DNA from: Pirellulales bacterium | Lineage (GTDB): Bacteria > Planctomycetota > Planctomycetia > Pirellulales > JAEUIK01 | Assembly: GCA_019636335.1 (NCBI GenBank) | Contig: JAHBXR010000002.1 | Coordinates: 62,001 to 126,000 of the forward strand | Reading direction: 5' to 3' | Length of the DNA: 64,000 nt | Shown here: one piece after another, positions 1 through 9,044 of the stretch | Layout: each line of letters begins with the position of its first letter | Position numbering within the stretch: position 1 is the stretch's first letter | The notes under the pieces: model-generated | Told to the model about the DNA's origin: nothing | Database searches by the model: none | What the model saw: only the letters and a program-made list of their open reading frames with translations | Program-made: the position numbers and the translations under genes

Positions 1-134
1 CGACCCTATACTGGTGCTCCCGCGAAGAGACAGGCCTGCCGTCGATTGTCTATCGAACGGGTACACAATGGGAACCAACCTAAACGCAGTCGAATCGAGC
101 AGGCGCGATTCCGAGTAAGGACGAGGTGCTCTCC

Positions 135-2126
135 ATGAAGCAAGCGATGAAACGTACGATTGGGTGGGGCGGTTGCTTGTTGCTGTGGATCGGATGCCTG
201 GGAGCGCACGGGAAGCTGGCCGAGGCAGCAGATCCGCGGGTCGAACCGCTGTCGCCCGAGCTGCACGCACGCTGCCTGCAGGTCTTGCGCGAGGCGCTCG
301 CGGGGGAGGAATTCTGGCCTGCCATGCACGCCGCCGAAGCTTTGACGCTGGCAGGGCGAGGGGCAGAAGTTGTGGCCGCACTCGAGCCGCGATTCCCGCA
401 AGAAACAGACGATCAGCGACGATGTGGCCTCGTCCGCGAAATGGTCCGCACCGGGGACCGCCGGCAACTCGATGTCCTGTTCGACATCCTGGCCAACCCC
501 GGGTCGAACGGTCGCACGCACGCGGCCGAAAGCCTCTACAAGATCGCCGAGCTTGGCGATGGACGATTGCTACGTTCCGCGTTCGCCCAGTCGAGCGATG
601 ATCGCCTGCGGTTGATGGCCGCCGCCGCCCTGGCGCGGGGGGGCAACCGCGCGGCGCTGGCCCACCTGCGCGACAAGCTCGCCTCGCCGGACGTCGAGAT
701 TCGCAAGGTCGCCGCCTGGGCCTTGGGATTGCTGGGCGACCAGCAGGACGTCGAGCCGGTGGCCGCGCTGCTCGAGCGAGAAGAACAACCCCTAGCCAAA
801 GCGTACGCGGCCCATGCGCTGGCCTGCCTGGGCGATGGACGCGGCCGCGCGGCGCTAGTGGCGAATCTGTCGTCCCCCGAGGTGATGGTTCGCACCTATG
901 CGGCCGATTTTGCCGGGTATGGTCGCGCCACGGAAGCCCGCGAGCGGCTCGAGGCACTGCTCGATGATCCGGGCGTCGATGTGCGCGTCCGCGCGGCGCA
1001 GTCGTTGATCGCGCTATCGCTGCCCCCCGGGGCGCTCGGTCTGCCGGTGTCGGTCGTGCCCGACGATTTCGCCGTGGATGTCTATCCGGCAACAGCCGAG
1101 CATCCGCGATACAGCGAGGGTTCGATCGCGGCGCTCGCCGATGGTTCGCTGTTGTATGCCACAACCGAGTTCGTGGGGGGTGGTGCCGATCACGCGACCG
1201 CCACGATCATCGGACGTACTTCGATCGACGGTGGACGCACGTGGGGCGAAGCGCGGCTGCTGCAGGAGAACGTGGGGCGGCAGAACGTCATGTCGGTCAC
1301 CCTGCGGCGGCTGCCGAAGTCGGGGGACAAGGCGGATATCGCGGCGGCGCTCAACGGCTCCGTGCAGGCGCCGCTCGGCATGTTCTACCTGGTGAAGAAC
1401 TCGCACACCGATCTCGACGCCTATCTGCGCGTCTCGCACGATCAGGGACAATCGTTCGGTCCGCCGGTCCTCGTCACCGACGAGCCGGGCTACCACGTGA
1501 TGAACAACGATCGCGTGACGGTGCTATCCAGCGGCCGCATTCTGTGCCCGGTCGCGTCGTGCGACGATGTCTCGCACGGCGGAGAGTTTCGGTCGTGGGT
1601 TTTCCTCTCGGATGACGGCGGCGCCACGTGGCGGGGAGGCAAGGAATCGGTCGCCATGCCGCAGCGCGGCGCCATGGAGCCCGAGGTGATCGAACTCAGC
1701 GACGGGCGCGTCTTGATGATTATCCGCACGCAGTTCGGCTCGATCGCCACGAGTTATTCCTCCGACGGCGGCGACACGTGGAGCAAGCCAGAAAAACTCT
1801 CGGTTCCTTCGCCCGAATCGCCGGCAACGATCCGCCGCCTTCCATCGACGGGGGACCTGCTGCTCGTCTGGAACAACGTCCAGCCGCCGCCGGGGGCCTA
1901 TGGCCGGCGCACGCCCCTCACCGCGGCCATTTCTTCGGACGAAGGAGGCACCTGGCAGCACCTCCGCAACCTGGAAACCAGCACCGACGACACCTACGCC
2001 TACACGAGCGTGCTCTTCCACCGCGATGGGGTGTTGCTCAGCTACTACGTGGCGAAAGAGGGGACGGGGCGTATCTCGTCCCGTTTCCGCTCGCTGCCGG
2101 TGTCGTGGTTCTATGCGTCGGAATAG
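135..2126 (+). CDS. Secreted HEAT-repeat and sialidase-fold (BNR) protein
   Basis: A 663-residue exported protein. The N-terminus is a Sec-type signal peptide (hydrophobic GGCLLLWIGCLGA, cut near AEAA). Residues about 30-300 are HEAT-like helical repeats rich in Ala, Leu and Arg. Residues about 310-660 form a six-bladed sialidase-type propeller, shown by at least five Asp-boxes (SIDGGRTW, SHDQGQSF, SDDGGATW, SSDGGDTW, SSDEGGTW). This fold serves exo-sialidases and many unrelated planctomycete glycan-binding or glycan-cleaving proteins, so the substrate is not predictable. I chose ATG 135 over the in-frame GTG 126 because a GGACGAGG ribosome site lies just upstream of it. The gene stands alone and ends at a hairpin shared with the convergent pyrophosphatase gene. 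Confidence 0.85.
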   Translation: MKQAMKRTIGWGGCLLLWIGCLGAHGKLAEAADPRVEPLSPELHARCLQVLREALAGEEFWPAMHAAEALTLAGRGAEVVAALEPRFPQETDDQRRCGLVREMVRTGDRRQLDVLFDILANPGSNGRTHAAESLYKIAELGDGRLLRSAFAQSSDDRLRLMAAAALARGGNRAALAHLRDKLASPDVEIRKVAAWALGLLGDQQDVEPVAALLEREEQPLAKAYAAHALACLGDGRGRAALVANLSSPEVMVRTYAADFAGYGRATEARERLEALLDDPGVDVRVRAAQSLIALSLPPGALGLPVSVVPDDFAVDVYPATAEHPRYSEGSIAALADGSLLYATTEFVGGGADHATATIIGRTSIDGGRTWGEARLLQENVGRQNVMSVTLRRLPKSGDKADIAAALNGSVQAPLGMFYLVKNSHTDLDAYLRVSHDQGQSFGPPVLVTDEPGYHVMNNDRVTVLSSGRILCPVASCDDVSHGGEFRSWVFLSDDGGATWRGGKESVAMPQRGAMEPEVIELSDGRVLMIIRTQFGSIATSYSSDGGDTWSKPEKLSVPSPESPATIRRLPSTGDLLLVWNNVQPPPGAYGRRTPLTAAISSDEGGTWQHLRNLETSTDDTYAYTSVLFHRDGVLLSYYVAKEGTGRISSRFRSLPVSWFYASE

Positions 2127-2221
2127 CAGCGGACACGACAACGGCACGACGGACTTTTCGTATTTCGCGCGCGAAGCGCCATGGATCGTGTTTGCTCGCC
2201 CGGAATCTGGTGGGGAATCAT

Positions 2222-2260
2222 AAAAGCCGCCGGCAAGATCGAGCGATCCGGCCGGCGGCT
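2222..2260. terminator. Bidirectional hairpin between convergent genes
   Basis: A perfect 10 bp inverted repeat (AGCCGCCGGC at 2225 and GCCGGCGGCT at 2251) surrounds a 16-nt loop. It is flanked by AAAA on the left and by GATTTT a few bases to the right, so it could end transcripts from both sides. It lies between the sialidase-fold gene and the convergent pyrophosphatase gene. Confidence 0.55.
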
Positions 2261-2302
2261 GTGAGATTTTCGCAACGAGCGATCCGCGGTCCGCGCGGTT
2301 TG

Positions 2303-4747
2303 TCAGACTTCCTTCGGAATACGCATGGAGTAGAACGAACGCCAGATAAAGATCAACGAGATGGCGAGCATGACCGCGCCGACGTAGGGCGTGAAGTCGC
2401 TGGTCGACTCGACATGCGCCTTTTCCTTGATCTCGATGGCGATCTCGACGGCCAGCAGCCCGAAAAGGGTCGAGAACTTGATGATGGGGTTCAAAGCCAC
2501 CGACGTGGTGTCCTTGAATGGGTCGCCCACCGTATCGCCCACGACCGTCGCCTCGTGCAGCGGCGTGTTCTTTTCCTTGAGGTCGACCTCGACCAGCTTC
2601 TTGGCGTTATCCCAGGCGCCACCGGCGTTGGCCATGAAGATCGCCTCGAACAGGCCGAACACGGCGATCGAGATCAGGTAGGCCACGAAGAAGTTCGGAT
2701 CGAAGAAGGCGAAGGCCAAGGTGATCGACATCAGGGCGATGAAGATATTCCACATGCCCGACTGAGCGTACTCGGTGCAGATGCGGACCACGGTCTTCGA
2801 GTCTTCGATGTCGGCGGCCGTCTTCGAGAGGTCCATGTTCTTCTTGATGAAGGCCACGGCCCGATAGGCGCCGGTCGTCACGGCTTGAATCGAGGCACCG
2901 GCGAACCAGAAGATCACGGCGCCGCCGCTGATGAAGCCCAGCAGGACCGGCGCGTCGGTCAGGCTGAGGTGCAGCATGCCAGCCTTCTCGAGCAGCAGGA
3001 TGATGGCGAAAATCATCGTCGTGGCGCCTACCACGGCGGTGCCAATGAGCACCGGCTTGGCCGTCGCCTTGAACGTGTTGCCTGCCGAGTCATTCGCTTC
3101 GAGATAGTGCTTGCCCCGTTCGAAGTCGGGCGTGAAACCAAAGTCGCGCTGAATCTCTTCCTTGATGCCCGGGATGTGCTCGGTCTGAGCCAGCTCGAAA
3201 ATACTCTGGGCGTTGTCGGTCACCGGGCCGTAGCTGTCCACGGCGATCGTGACCGGCCCCATGCAGAGGAAGCCGAAGGCGACCAGACCGAAGGCAAAGA
3301 TCGAAGCATTCGTACCCAGCACATTCATCAGTTCGAACTGGCTGACAAAGAAGGCCCCGGTCATGAGTCCCGTGATCAGCATGCCGCACCAGAAGGCGCT
3401 GAAGTTGCCCGCCACCAGGCCCGAGAGGATCGTCAGCGACGAGCCACCCTCGCGCGAGGCGGTGACCACTTCATGCACGTGCTTCGAGTGCGAGCTGGTG
3501 AAGATCTTGGTGAACTCGGGAATCAGCACCGCGGCCAGCGTGCCGCAACTGATAATGAGCGCGAGCTGCCACCACAATGCGGGCAACGCGAGTGTCGAGC
3601 CGTCGGCCTGAGCCACGCTCAGGTCGCCGATCAACAGCCAGCTCATGCCGAACGAAGTCGAGATACAAAGGATGGCGGCAATCCAGATCAGCCGCGTCAA
3701 AGGTTCCTCGAAGTTGAACTCCGACAGTCCCTTGTACTTCTTCTCGGAGATACCCTGATTCAAGAAGTAAGAAACACCCGACATGAAGTCCATCAAGAAC
3801 CGCATGGCGAAGATCCACACGATCAACTTGGCCTGGATGTTGATATCGGCCACCGCCAACGTGATGAACGAAATGAGGGCCACGCCGGTCACGCCGTAGG
3901 TCTCGAAGGCGTCGGCCGTGGGACCGACCGAGTCACCGGCATTGTCCCCCGTGCAGTCGGCGATCACGCCCGGGTTGCGCGGGTCGTCTTCCTTCACCTG
4001 GAAGACGATCTTCATCAGGTCGGAGCCGATGTCGGCGATCTTCGTGAAGATACCCCCCGCGATACGCAGGGCCGAAGCGCCGAGCGACTCGCCGATCGCG
4101 AAGCCCAGGAAGCAGTAACCGACGATCTCGCGGTTCACGAACAGCAGGATGATGACCATCATGATCAGTTCGAGCGAGATGAGGAACAGACCGATCGACA
4201 TGCCCGCGCGGAGGGGAATGTTGACCACGTCCCACGGTTCGCTGCGCAGCGAGGCGAAGGCCGTGCGTGCGTTGGCCCAAGTGTTGACGCGAATGCCATA
4301 CCAGGCCACCCAATAGGAGCCGATCATGCCCACCACCGAGAAGAGCAGCACGAGCAATACCGTATCGAGCCCTTCACCCTGGAGTGCCATGAAGTAGTAG
4401 GTCATGGCCGAGGCAATGATCGCGAACAACATCAGCAGGAACTTGCCCTGCTGAATGAGGTAGGTCTTGCAGGTTTGGAAGATGACTTCCGCGATGTCGA
4501 GCATCGACTTGTGGGCTGGTAAACGCTGGATTTGCGCTCGCAAATAGAGGCTGATTCCCAAGGTGAAGGCAATCACGAACGAACCGTAGAAGAGAAGATT
4601 CCAGGCCGTGATTTCCGTGCCCGCGATGGTAAACGTACCGGCGTGCAGATCGGGAATGGCCAGGTTGGCTTCGCTGGCCAGTGCCGGCTGTGCCGCGAAC
4701 AAGAGTAGGGTGCCAAGGGACCAGAAAACTAGCTTCTTGTAGTTCAT
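2303..4747 (-). CDS. hppA: Divergent membrane-bound proton-translocating pyrophosphatase
   Basis: An 814-residue polytopic membrane protein that should couple pyrophosphate hydrolysis to cation pumping. Family marks are DDPRNP, TGDNAGD, FETYGVTG, SYGPVTDNAQ and, near the C-terminus, VGDTVGDPFKDTTS. GNTFKATAK carries Lys where potassium-independent H+-pumps have it, so H+ pumping without K+ dependence is inferred. The substrate motif is unusual: the canonical DX7KXE reads DIGSDLMKIVF, one residue shorter and without the Glu. There is also an insertion of about 25 residues after SYGPVTDNAQ. Start is ATG 4747 behind GAGGCGG, followed by a signal-like first helix; the reading frame upstream of it shows no coding character. 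No operon partner is visible. Confidence 0.93.
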   Translation of the reverse strand: MNYKKLVFWSLGTLLLFAAQPALASEANLAIPDLHAGTFTIAGTEITAWNLLFYGSFVIAFTLGISLYLRAQIQRLPAHKSMLDIAEVIFQTCKTYLIQQGKFLLMLFAIIASAMTYYFMALQGEGLDTVLLVLLFSVVGMIGSYWVAWYGIRVNTWANARTAFASLRSEPWDVVNIPLRAGMSIGLFLISLELIMMVIILLFVNREIVGYCFLGFAIGESLGASALRIAGGIFTKIADIGSDLMKIVFQVKEDDPRNPGVIADCTGDNAGDSVGPTADAFETYGVTGVALISFITLAVADINIQAKLIVWIFAMRFLMDFMSGVSYFLNQGISEKKYKGLSEFNFEEPLTRLIWIAAILCISTSFGMSWLLIGDLSVAQADGSTLALPALWWQLALIISCGTLAAVLIPEFTKIFTSSHSKHVHEVVTASREGGSSLTILSGLVAGNFSAFWCGMLITGLMTGAFFVSQFELMNVLGTNASIFAFGLVAFGFLCMGPVTIAVDSYGPVTDNAQSIFELAQTEHIPGIKEEIQRDFGFTPDFERGKHYLEANDSAGNTFKATAKPVLIGTAVVGATTMIFAIILLLEKAGMLHLSLTDAPVLLGFISGGAVIFWFAGASIQAVTTGAYRAVAFIKKNMDLSKTAADIEDSKTVVRICTEYAQSGMWNIFIALMSITLAFAFFDPNFFVAYLISIAVFGLFEAIFMANAGGAWDNAKKLVEVDLKEKNTPLHEATVVGDTVGDPFKDTTSVALNPIIKFSTLFGLLAVEIAIEIKEKAHVESTSDFTPYVGAVMLAISLIFIWRSFYSMRIPKEV

Positions 4748-5100
4748 GGGAATCGTCTTTCCGCCTCTACAAAAGTCGTGTGCGGCCCGGATCTCACTAT
4801 TCGAGCCAGTGATATTAGGCAAGGGTAAAGGGCATAAACTACTGAAAACAGCCCGACCTGAAAAGGCCTTAAGGGGGGCGAAACTAGGCCCGGCCCGGGA
4901 TTTAAGGTAGACCTTCCGCACCTGCGACGGGTCGACCCCCTGCCGCGTGTTACAAGGGAGTCGTTTCTGCGGCGATTTGGCCGTCAGAGTTTGCCACTTG
5001 GGGGACCCGCGCGATAGGATTGAGTTGTTTTGGCTAGGCTACTACCAAGTCTGTCGCGTCCGACTACCACGGTTCAAATTTCCTGCCCTCGAATCAGCCC
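4748..5100. other. Gene-free stretch upstream of hppA and the ParD-like gene
   Basis: This 353 bp region separates the divergent hppA and antitoxin genes and should hold both promoters. I see no convincing -35/-10 pair, hairpin or small gene in it. Confidence 0.4.
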
Positions 5101-5340
5101 ATGGCACTGCAAATTCCCACAGAACTACAAGCATTCGTCAACCGGGAACTTCGCACGGGGCGTTACAGTTCCGAGCTGGAGCTTGTCAGCGAAGCTCTGC
5201 GGATGCTGGAGCGCGAACGCCAAGAAGCATTGGCAGGAGTGCTTGAGGGAATGGCAGATGTCGAAGCAGGACGCATGGTTCCTTTGCACGAAGTTTTTGA
5301 CGAGATCCGGCGTGTCTTGCCCCCCGAGCAGCCGACGTGA
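5101..5340 (+). CDS. ParD/CC2985-type antitoxin
   Basis: A 79-residue protein with the ribbon-helix-helix plus acidic-tail layout of ParD-family antitoxins: a short beta strand (LQIPTEL), then RTGRYSSELELVSEALRML, a helix-turn-helix-like stretch typical of the family, then a charged helix. Such proteins bind their own promoter and neutralise a ParE-type toxin. The toxin gene directly downstream survives only as a stub, so this antitoxin is probably an orphan or a remnant. It could still act as an anti-addiction protein against a related ParE elsewhere in the genome; that is inference. Confidence 0.8.
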   Translation: MALQIPTELQAFVNRELRTGRYSSELELVSEALRMLERERQEALAGVLEGMADVEAGRMVPLHEVFDEIRRVLPPEQPT

Positions 5341-5481
5341 GATGAATTGCGCCACTTTTTGTTCGGCCGAGGGCGCAGCGTCTATCGAGCGCTTTTCAGG
5401 ATCGCATCAGGTGAAGTGCGAGTGCTGCACGTGCGTTGGGGCGGCCGCGAGTTCGCTTTACCAGACGAACTTGCGGAGTAG
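5341..5481 (+). pseudogene. C-terminal remnant of a ParE-family toxin
   Basis: Directly after the antitoxin stop, in the same frame, 46 codons read DELRHFLFGRGRSVYRALF and then a strand containing VRVLHVRWGGREF before TAG. The arrangement (YRxLFRI followed by a beta strand ending VRxxR) matches the C-terminal half of ParE/RelE toxins. About 50 N-terminal residues and any start codon are missing. I read this as a 5' deletion of the toxin that spared the antitoxin. Confidence 0.6.
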
Positions 5482-5520
5482 TCAGCGATCGCCGTAGTTC
5501 CGTGGGAATGCAGCCCCCCC

Positions 5521-6495
5521 TCACTCCGCCGTCAGCCAGCGGACCATGTTCTTCGTCACCTTCTCGGCCGCATCCTGCTGAATGAAGTGGTCCGACTCGG
5601 GAATGGTGATCAATGTGAGATCGTTGTCGATCCAGTCCCAGGTGCCGGCGAGCGCGCCGGGCAGCAGCGCTTTGTCCTTCAATCCGTGGAACATCAGCAC
5701 GGGGCAGGTGATCTGCGGGAACTCGGCGGCCGCGCCCGTGTTGTCGCTGTACGGCTCGCGCGGGTAGTTCGCCTTGTAGTAGTTGAGCATCCCCTCCATG
5801 CTCGAGAGCTGGAACGCCTTGTTGTACTTCTTCTTCGCCTCGGGGTCCTTCACCCAAAAGGTGAGCAACAACGGGCTCATCTGCTTCGCCGCCTCCGGCT
5901 TCTGGAAGTTGCGGGCATAGCTGCTGTTCTTCTGCTGCTCGGGGTTGTTCGCCAGTTCGCGCATCAGGCCGCGCGGGTGGGGGAGGTTCAAGATGATGAG
6001 CTTGTCGGTCTTGTCCTGGTGAGCGGCCGCGTAGCTCCAGGCGACCATACCCCCCCAGTCGTGCCCGACGATGATCGCCTTGTCTTTGCCCAGATGCTTC
6101 ACCACGGCATCGACGTCGGCCACCAGCTTGTCCATCGTATAGTTCTCGACCCCCTCGGGCTGGTCGCTCAGGTTGTAGCCGCGCTGATCGATCGCCACGA
6201 CCTGAAAGTGCTTGGCCAGCTCGGGCATCTGCTCTCGCCACGAGTACCAGAAGTCGGGAAAGCCGTGAATCAGCACCACGAGCGGCCCCTCGCCCAGCGT
6301 GACATAGTGGATCTTCACGCCGTCCGAATCGGCATACCCGTCGGTCCCCAGGTTGCAGCCTTCGCCACTCGTCGGCGCGGGCCCCTCGGCATCCTTCTTG
6401 GCGTCGTCGTCGGCACTGGCCCCACTGGCGAGGCAGCACGAAAGCACCAGTGCCGTAGCCGCGGCCGTAAACCAGGTGGTCGAAAGTGTGGACAT
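5521..6495 (-). CDS. Exported alpha/beta hydrolase, epoxide hydrolase-like
   Basis: A 324-residue alpha/beta hydrolase. The N-terminus is a signal peptide (hydrophobic [13 protein letters not shown]), so the enzyme is periplasmic or outside the cell. The oxyanion element HGFPDFW, the nucleophile elbow GHDWGG with Asp as nucleophile, and a C-terminal SDHFIQ histidine fit the epoxide hydrolase and haloalkane dehalogenase branch rather than serine esterases. An ENYTM segment follows the DQRGYNLSD loop, as in soluble epoxide hydrolases. Start is the ATG at 6495; sequence upstream in the same frame is not coding. The natural substrate cannot be read from the sequence. It is transcribed away from the damaged gene at 6724. 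Confidence 0.85.
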   Translation of the reverse strand: MSTLSTTWFTAAATALVLSCCLASGASADDDAKKDAEGPAPTSGEGCNLGTDGYADSDGVKIHYVTLGEGPLVVLIHGFPDFWYSWREQMPELAKHFQVVAIDQRGYNLSDQPEGVENYTMDKLVADVDAVVKHLGKDKAIIVGHDWGGMVAWSYAAAHQDKTDKLIILNLPHPRGLMRELANNPEQQKNSSYARNFQKPEAAKQMSPLLLTFWVKDPEAKKKYNKAFQLSSMEGMLNYYKANYPREPYSDNTGAAAEFPQITCPVLMFHGLKDKALLPGALAGTWDWIDNDLTLITIPESDHFIQQDAAEKVTKNMVRWLTAE

Positions 6496-6723
6496 GGAAG
6501 CGATCTCCAGGATGAACCTTGAACGGTGCGCAGTTTGTTGGAATTGGTCGCCGATCTGACGCAGATTGTACTCGTGTTGTCGGTGGTCTGCTTCAGACGG
6601 TGTCGGCGATTTTTGTGGGAGATTCACTTTTGGGACATAAAGTTGACTTTTGTCCCTAAAAGTACGATGCTGCAATTGGCGTTCGTTGCACCGGATGCAA
6701 TTCGACGATGTAAAGGGCGGGGC

Positions 6724-7122
6724 ATGGCGCGGAGTCTGAAAGCGAAGCTCGGGGCATCCAGACGCGAGACTACCGTCATGGTGCTTTACATTCCGAGTGT
6801 CGATCGCAATGGTGAGCCCGTCGAGCAAGCGGTATGGGTGGAACGCGCGCTCGAGTTTTTTGGACGTACTTTTGGAGGCGCTACCGCATCTCCCAGAGCA
6901 CGCGGAGTATGGCGCGACGACGAAAGATAAGGCCAGCTCGTCTTCGACGATCCCGTAGTATTGAATTGCTATACGTCCGAACGAGCAATCGAGGCCCACG
7001 TCGACGAGCTTCACGAATTCCTGATTGCCATGGGAACCGAAACCCACCAGGGGGCAGTGGGTCTCGTCATCGATAAGCAGTTCTTGGAAATTCAATTTCC
7101 AGAAGAGTCCAGTCATGGCTAA
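6724..7122 (+). pseudogene. Conserved planctomycete-type protein interrupted by an in-frame stop
   Basis: From ATG 6724 the frame encodes a basic start ([10 protein letters not shown]), then [15 protein letters not shown], a Trp-containing helix and [22 protein letters not shown] at 6928-6930 then stops it. The same frame continues at once with [17 protein letters not shown] and a helical plus strand segment ending QFPEESSHG before TAA at 7120. The two halves read as one protein of about 132 residues, so I call it one gene with a nonsense codon. The second half overlaps the start of the next gene by 8 bases, as in an intact operon. The function of this family is not known to me. A sequencing error at 6928 would also explain it. 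Confidence 0.6.
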
Positions 7123-7441
7123 AAACATCAAAAAGATCGCCCAGCGGCTCGGCGCTACCATAGTGGGTGACGTTCCCGACGTGGGAGGCGGCACGATCGG
7201 TATGGCTCGCCTCGCGAAGATCATGGCAGATCGCCTGGAGCCCAGCCGTGGCAAAAGGCCAGGCAGGCCCACCGACCCTTCGTGGAATCACTACGGCAAG
7301 GTCCCCATGAGCGATGCCACGATGGCCCAACTGACCACTTTGGCCGAGTCCGTCAGCACGGACGATCGAAAAATCAGCCCGATGCAACTCGCGGCACAAT
7401 TGCTCGAAGACGGACTTTCGAGCTATTCGCGAGCTCGCTGA
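7115..7441 (+). CDS. Small conserved hypothetical protein, partner of the interrupted gene
   Basis: A 108-residue protein with no recognised domain. It has a basic N-terminus ([13 protein letters not shown]), a Gly-rich turn ([14 protein letters not shown]), a basic [10 protein letters not shown] segment and a C-terminal helical region with [14 protein letters not shown]. The start overlaps the stop of the upstream interrupted gene (ATGGCTAA), so the two were probably translated together. Overlapping pairs of small proteins, one basic, resemble toxin-antitoxin layouts, but no domain supports that here. It appears intact although its partner carries a stop codon. Confidence 0.6.
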   Translation: MAKNIKKIAQRLGATIVGDVPDVGGGTIGMARLAKIMADRLEPSRGKRPGRPTDPSWNHYGKVPMSDATMAQLTTLAESVSTDDRKISPMQLAAQLLEDGLSSYSRAR

Positions 7442-7827
7442 CACCTCCCACCGCCGAGAAAGCTACCCGCGCCGCCCTTAGCGCCGCCGCGCAAGTCCTG
7501 GTCGACGCGCTCGAAGTCATCGAGCTTTGTCATGGCCAGTTGTCCGACGAGCAAACCTGGTGGCGGCCGCAACCCCTCTTCGACACGGTGCCCCACTTCA
7601 AGGGACACACGCAGGAAATCGTCTCGCTCACGCGGAGGCCGTGCGTATCGTATTCGCTGGGCTCCGGTGTCTCCCGAACAAGGGACGCCGGGTTAAGCAT
7701 TACACGTTTGCCGAACCACCCGCCGCGCTAGTTCAATCCCGTCCCGCGCGCCGCTAAGATACTCCCTTCGCGGCGCACCAAACGGAAGCTCGAGAAACAC
7801 CGCAGCGCATTTTCAAGGGAAGCAGTC
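7442..7827. other. Gene-poor stretch with possible coding debris
   Basis: No complete gene is convincing here. One plus-strand frame from about 7445 to 7640 reads like protein (ALEVIELCHGQLSDEQTWW then RPQPLFDTVPHFKG), faintly like a DinB-type helical bundle, then loses sense. Another frame near 7650-7750 gives GRRVKHYTFAEPPAALVQ. Both may be decayed gene remnants. Confidence 0.3.
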
Positions 7828-8997
7828 GTGGGTCATCAGCAGACGAAAACACATCGGCCGGGCAAACACTCGCACCATCAGATCGGGCTCGTCCGCGGTC
7901 AATTCGGCAACGTCCCCGAGGAGCAGTGGCTCGACTGGATCGCCGCCACCGGATTCGACGGCTGGGAAGAAGCGAGTTGGGAACTCGACCTGGCCCGCTG
8001 CGGCGACGACGCCGGCGCTGCCGCCTACGCCAAAGAGCGCGTCGAGAAGGCGAAGAAGCGTGGGCTCGAAATCCTGAGCATCGCCGCCCACCTGCAAGGC
8101 CAGGTGCTCGGCGACGAACCTTCGGCCAAAACGCTACAGTTCATCGGCGGCGAAGCGGTCGAGGCCTACGCCGCCTGGCGCAAGGCGGGAAATAATCCCC
8201 CTCGCACCGATCCCTTCTTCGTGCCGAGCGACGTCGCGGCGATCGCGCAGAAGCAGGCCACCACGGCACTCGTGAACACGGTGCGTCTCGCTCATCATGT
8301 CGGCAAGTTGCAGGATCGTGTGGTGCCGGTCTCCGGTTTCGTCGGTTCGCCGGCCCACTGCTGGAGCCACTGGTTTCTGTTCCCGCCCCTGCCGAGTTCG
8401 CTCGGTGGGCACCCGATCCCGAACGTCTACGAAGTCAGCCTCGAGTTGCTCGTCGAGCGGTTCTCGCCCGTGTTCCAGGCCTGCCTGCAGTACGGCACGA
8501 CCTACGATCTCGAATGCCACCCCAGCGAACGGGCCATGGGCGATATTACCAGTGCCGGCGAATATCTGGCCGCCGTCGATAAAGCGGGGTTCGCCCAGGC
8601 AGCCGGCTTCAACTTCGACTGCTCGCACATGGAGTGGCAGGGGGTCTCGGGCATCGACTTCATTCGCGAGTTCGGCGCGCGAATTCACTGCGCCCACATC
8701 AAAGGGGTGCAAGTGATCGACGGCTATACCCGCAACGGCCGCCTGGGGGGACACCGCCCGATGGGCGATCGCCACAACGGCTGGAACTTTGTCACCGCCG
8801 GCACGGCGCGCGACGCCGCGCCGCTCGAGAAGATCTTCGTCGAGCTCAACCGCGCCGGCTACAGCGGCGGCGTCTCGATCGAGTGGGAAGATAACGACGT
8901 CGAGCAACACGCCGGCGCCAAGGCGGCGCTGGCCAACGTCCACCGCGCCGATCAACCGCCGAGCGGCATGCGGCACGACGAGCAGTTGAAGGCTTGA
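7828..8997 (+). CDS. Sugar phosphate isomerase/epimerase-like TIM barrel
   Basis: A 389-residue member of the xylose-isomerase-like TIM barrel superfamily. The metal site is visible as E229 (DLECHP), D264 and H267 (FDCSHMEW), H291 (HCAHIKG) and E352 (SIEWED). These proteins isomerise or epimerise sugars and inositol derivatives using a divalent metal. The lack of a signal peptide indicates a cytoplasmic enzyme. The start is GTG 7828 preceded by AAGGGA; no in-frame ATG lies near it. The gene is not in an obvious pathway operon, so the sugar is unknown. It converges with the glycosyltransferase gene at 9045. Confidence 0.88.
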   Translation: MGHQQTKTHRPGKHSHHQIGLVRGQFGNVPEEQWLDWIAATGFDGWEEASWELDLARCGDDAGAAAYAKERVEKAKKRGLEILSIAAHLQGQVLGDEPSAKTLQFIGGEAVEAYAAWRKAGNNPPRTDPFFVPSDVAAIAQKQATTALVNTVRLAHHVGKLQDRVVPVSGFVGSPAHCWSHWFLFPPLPSSLGGHPIPNVYEVSLELLVERFSPVFQACLQYGTTYDLECHPSERAMGDITSAGEYLAAVDKAGFAQAAGFNFDCSHMEWQGVSGIDFIREFGARIHCAHIKGVQVIDGYTRNGRLGGHRPMGDRHNGWNFVTAGTARDAAPLEKIFVELNRAGYSGGVSIEWEDNDVEQHAGAKAALANVHRADQPPSGMRHDEQLKA

Positions 8998-9044
8998 ACA
9001 TCAAAGTTCAAGCCAGGTTGGTTAGTCGCAGGCGCGATCCGTGC

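Noticed and set aside
1628..4522. 964-residue plus-strand frame across the pyrophosphatase gene
   Set aside because: It is antisense to a gene with clear pyrophosphatase motifs and has the His/Asp/Arg-rich composition of an antisense frame.
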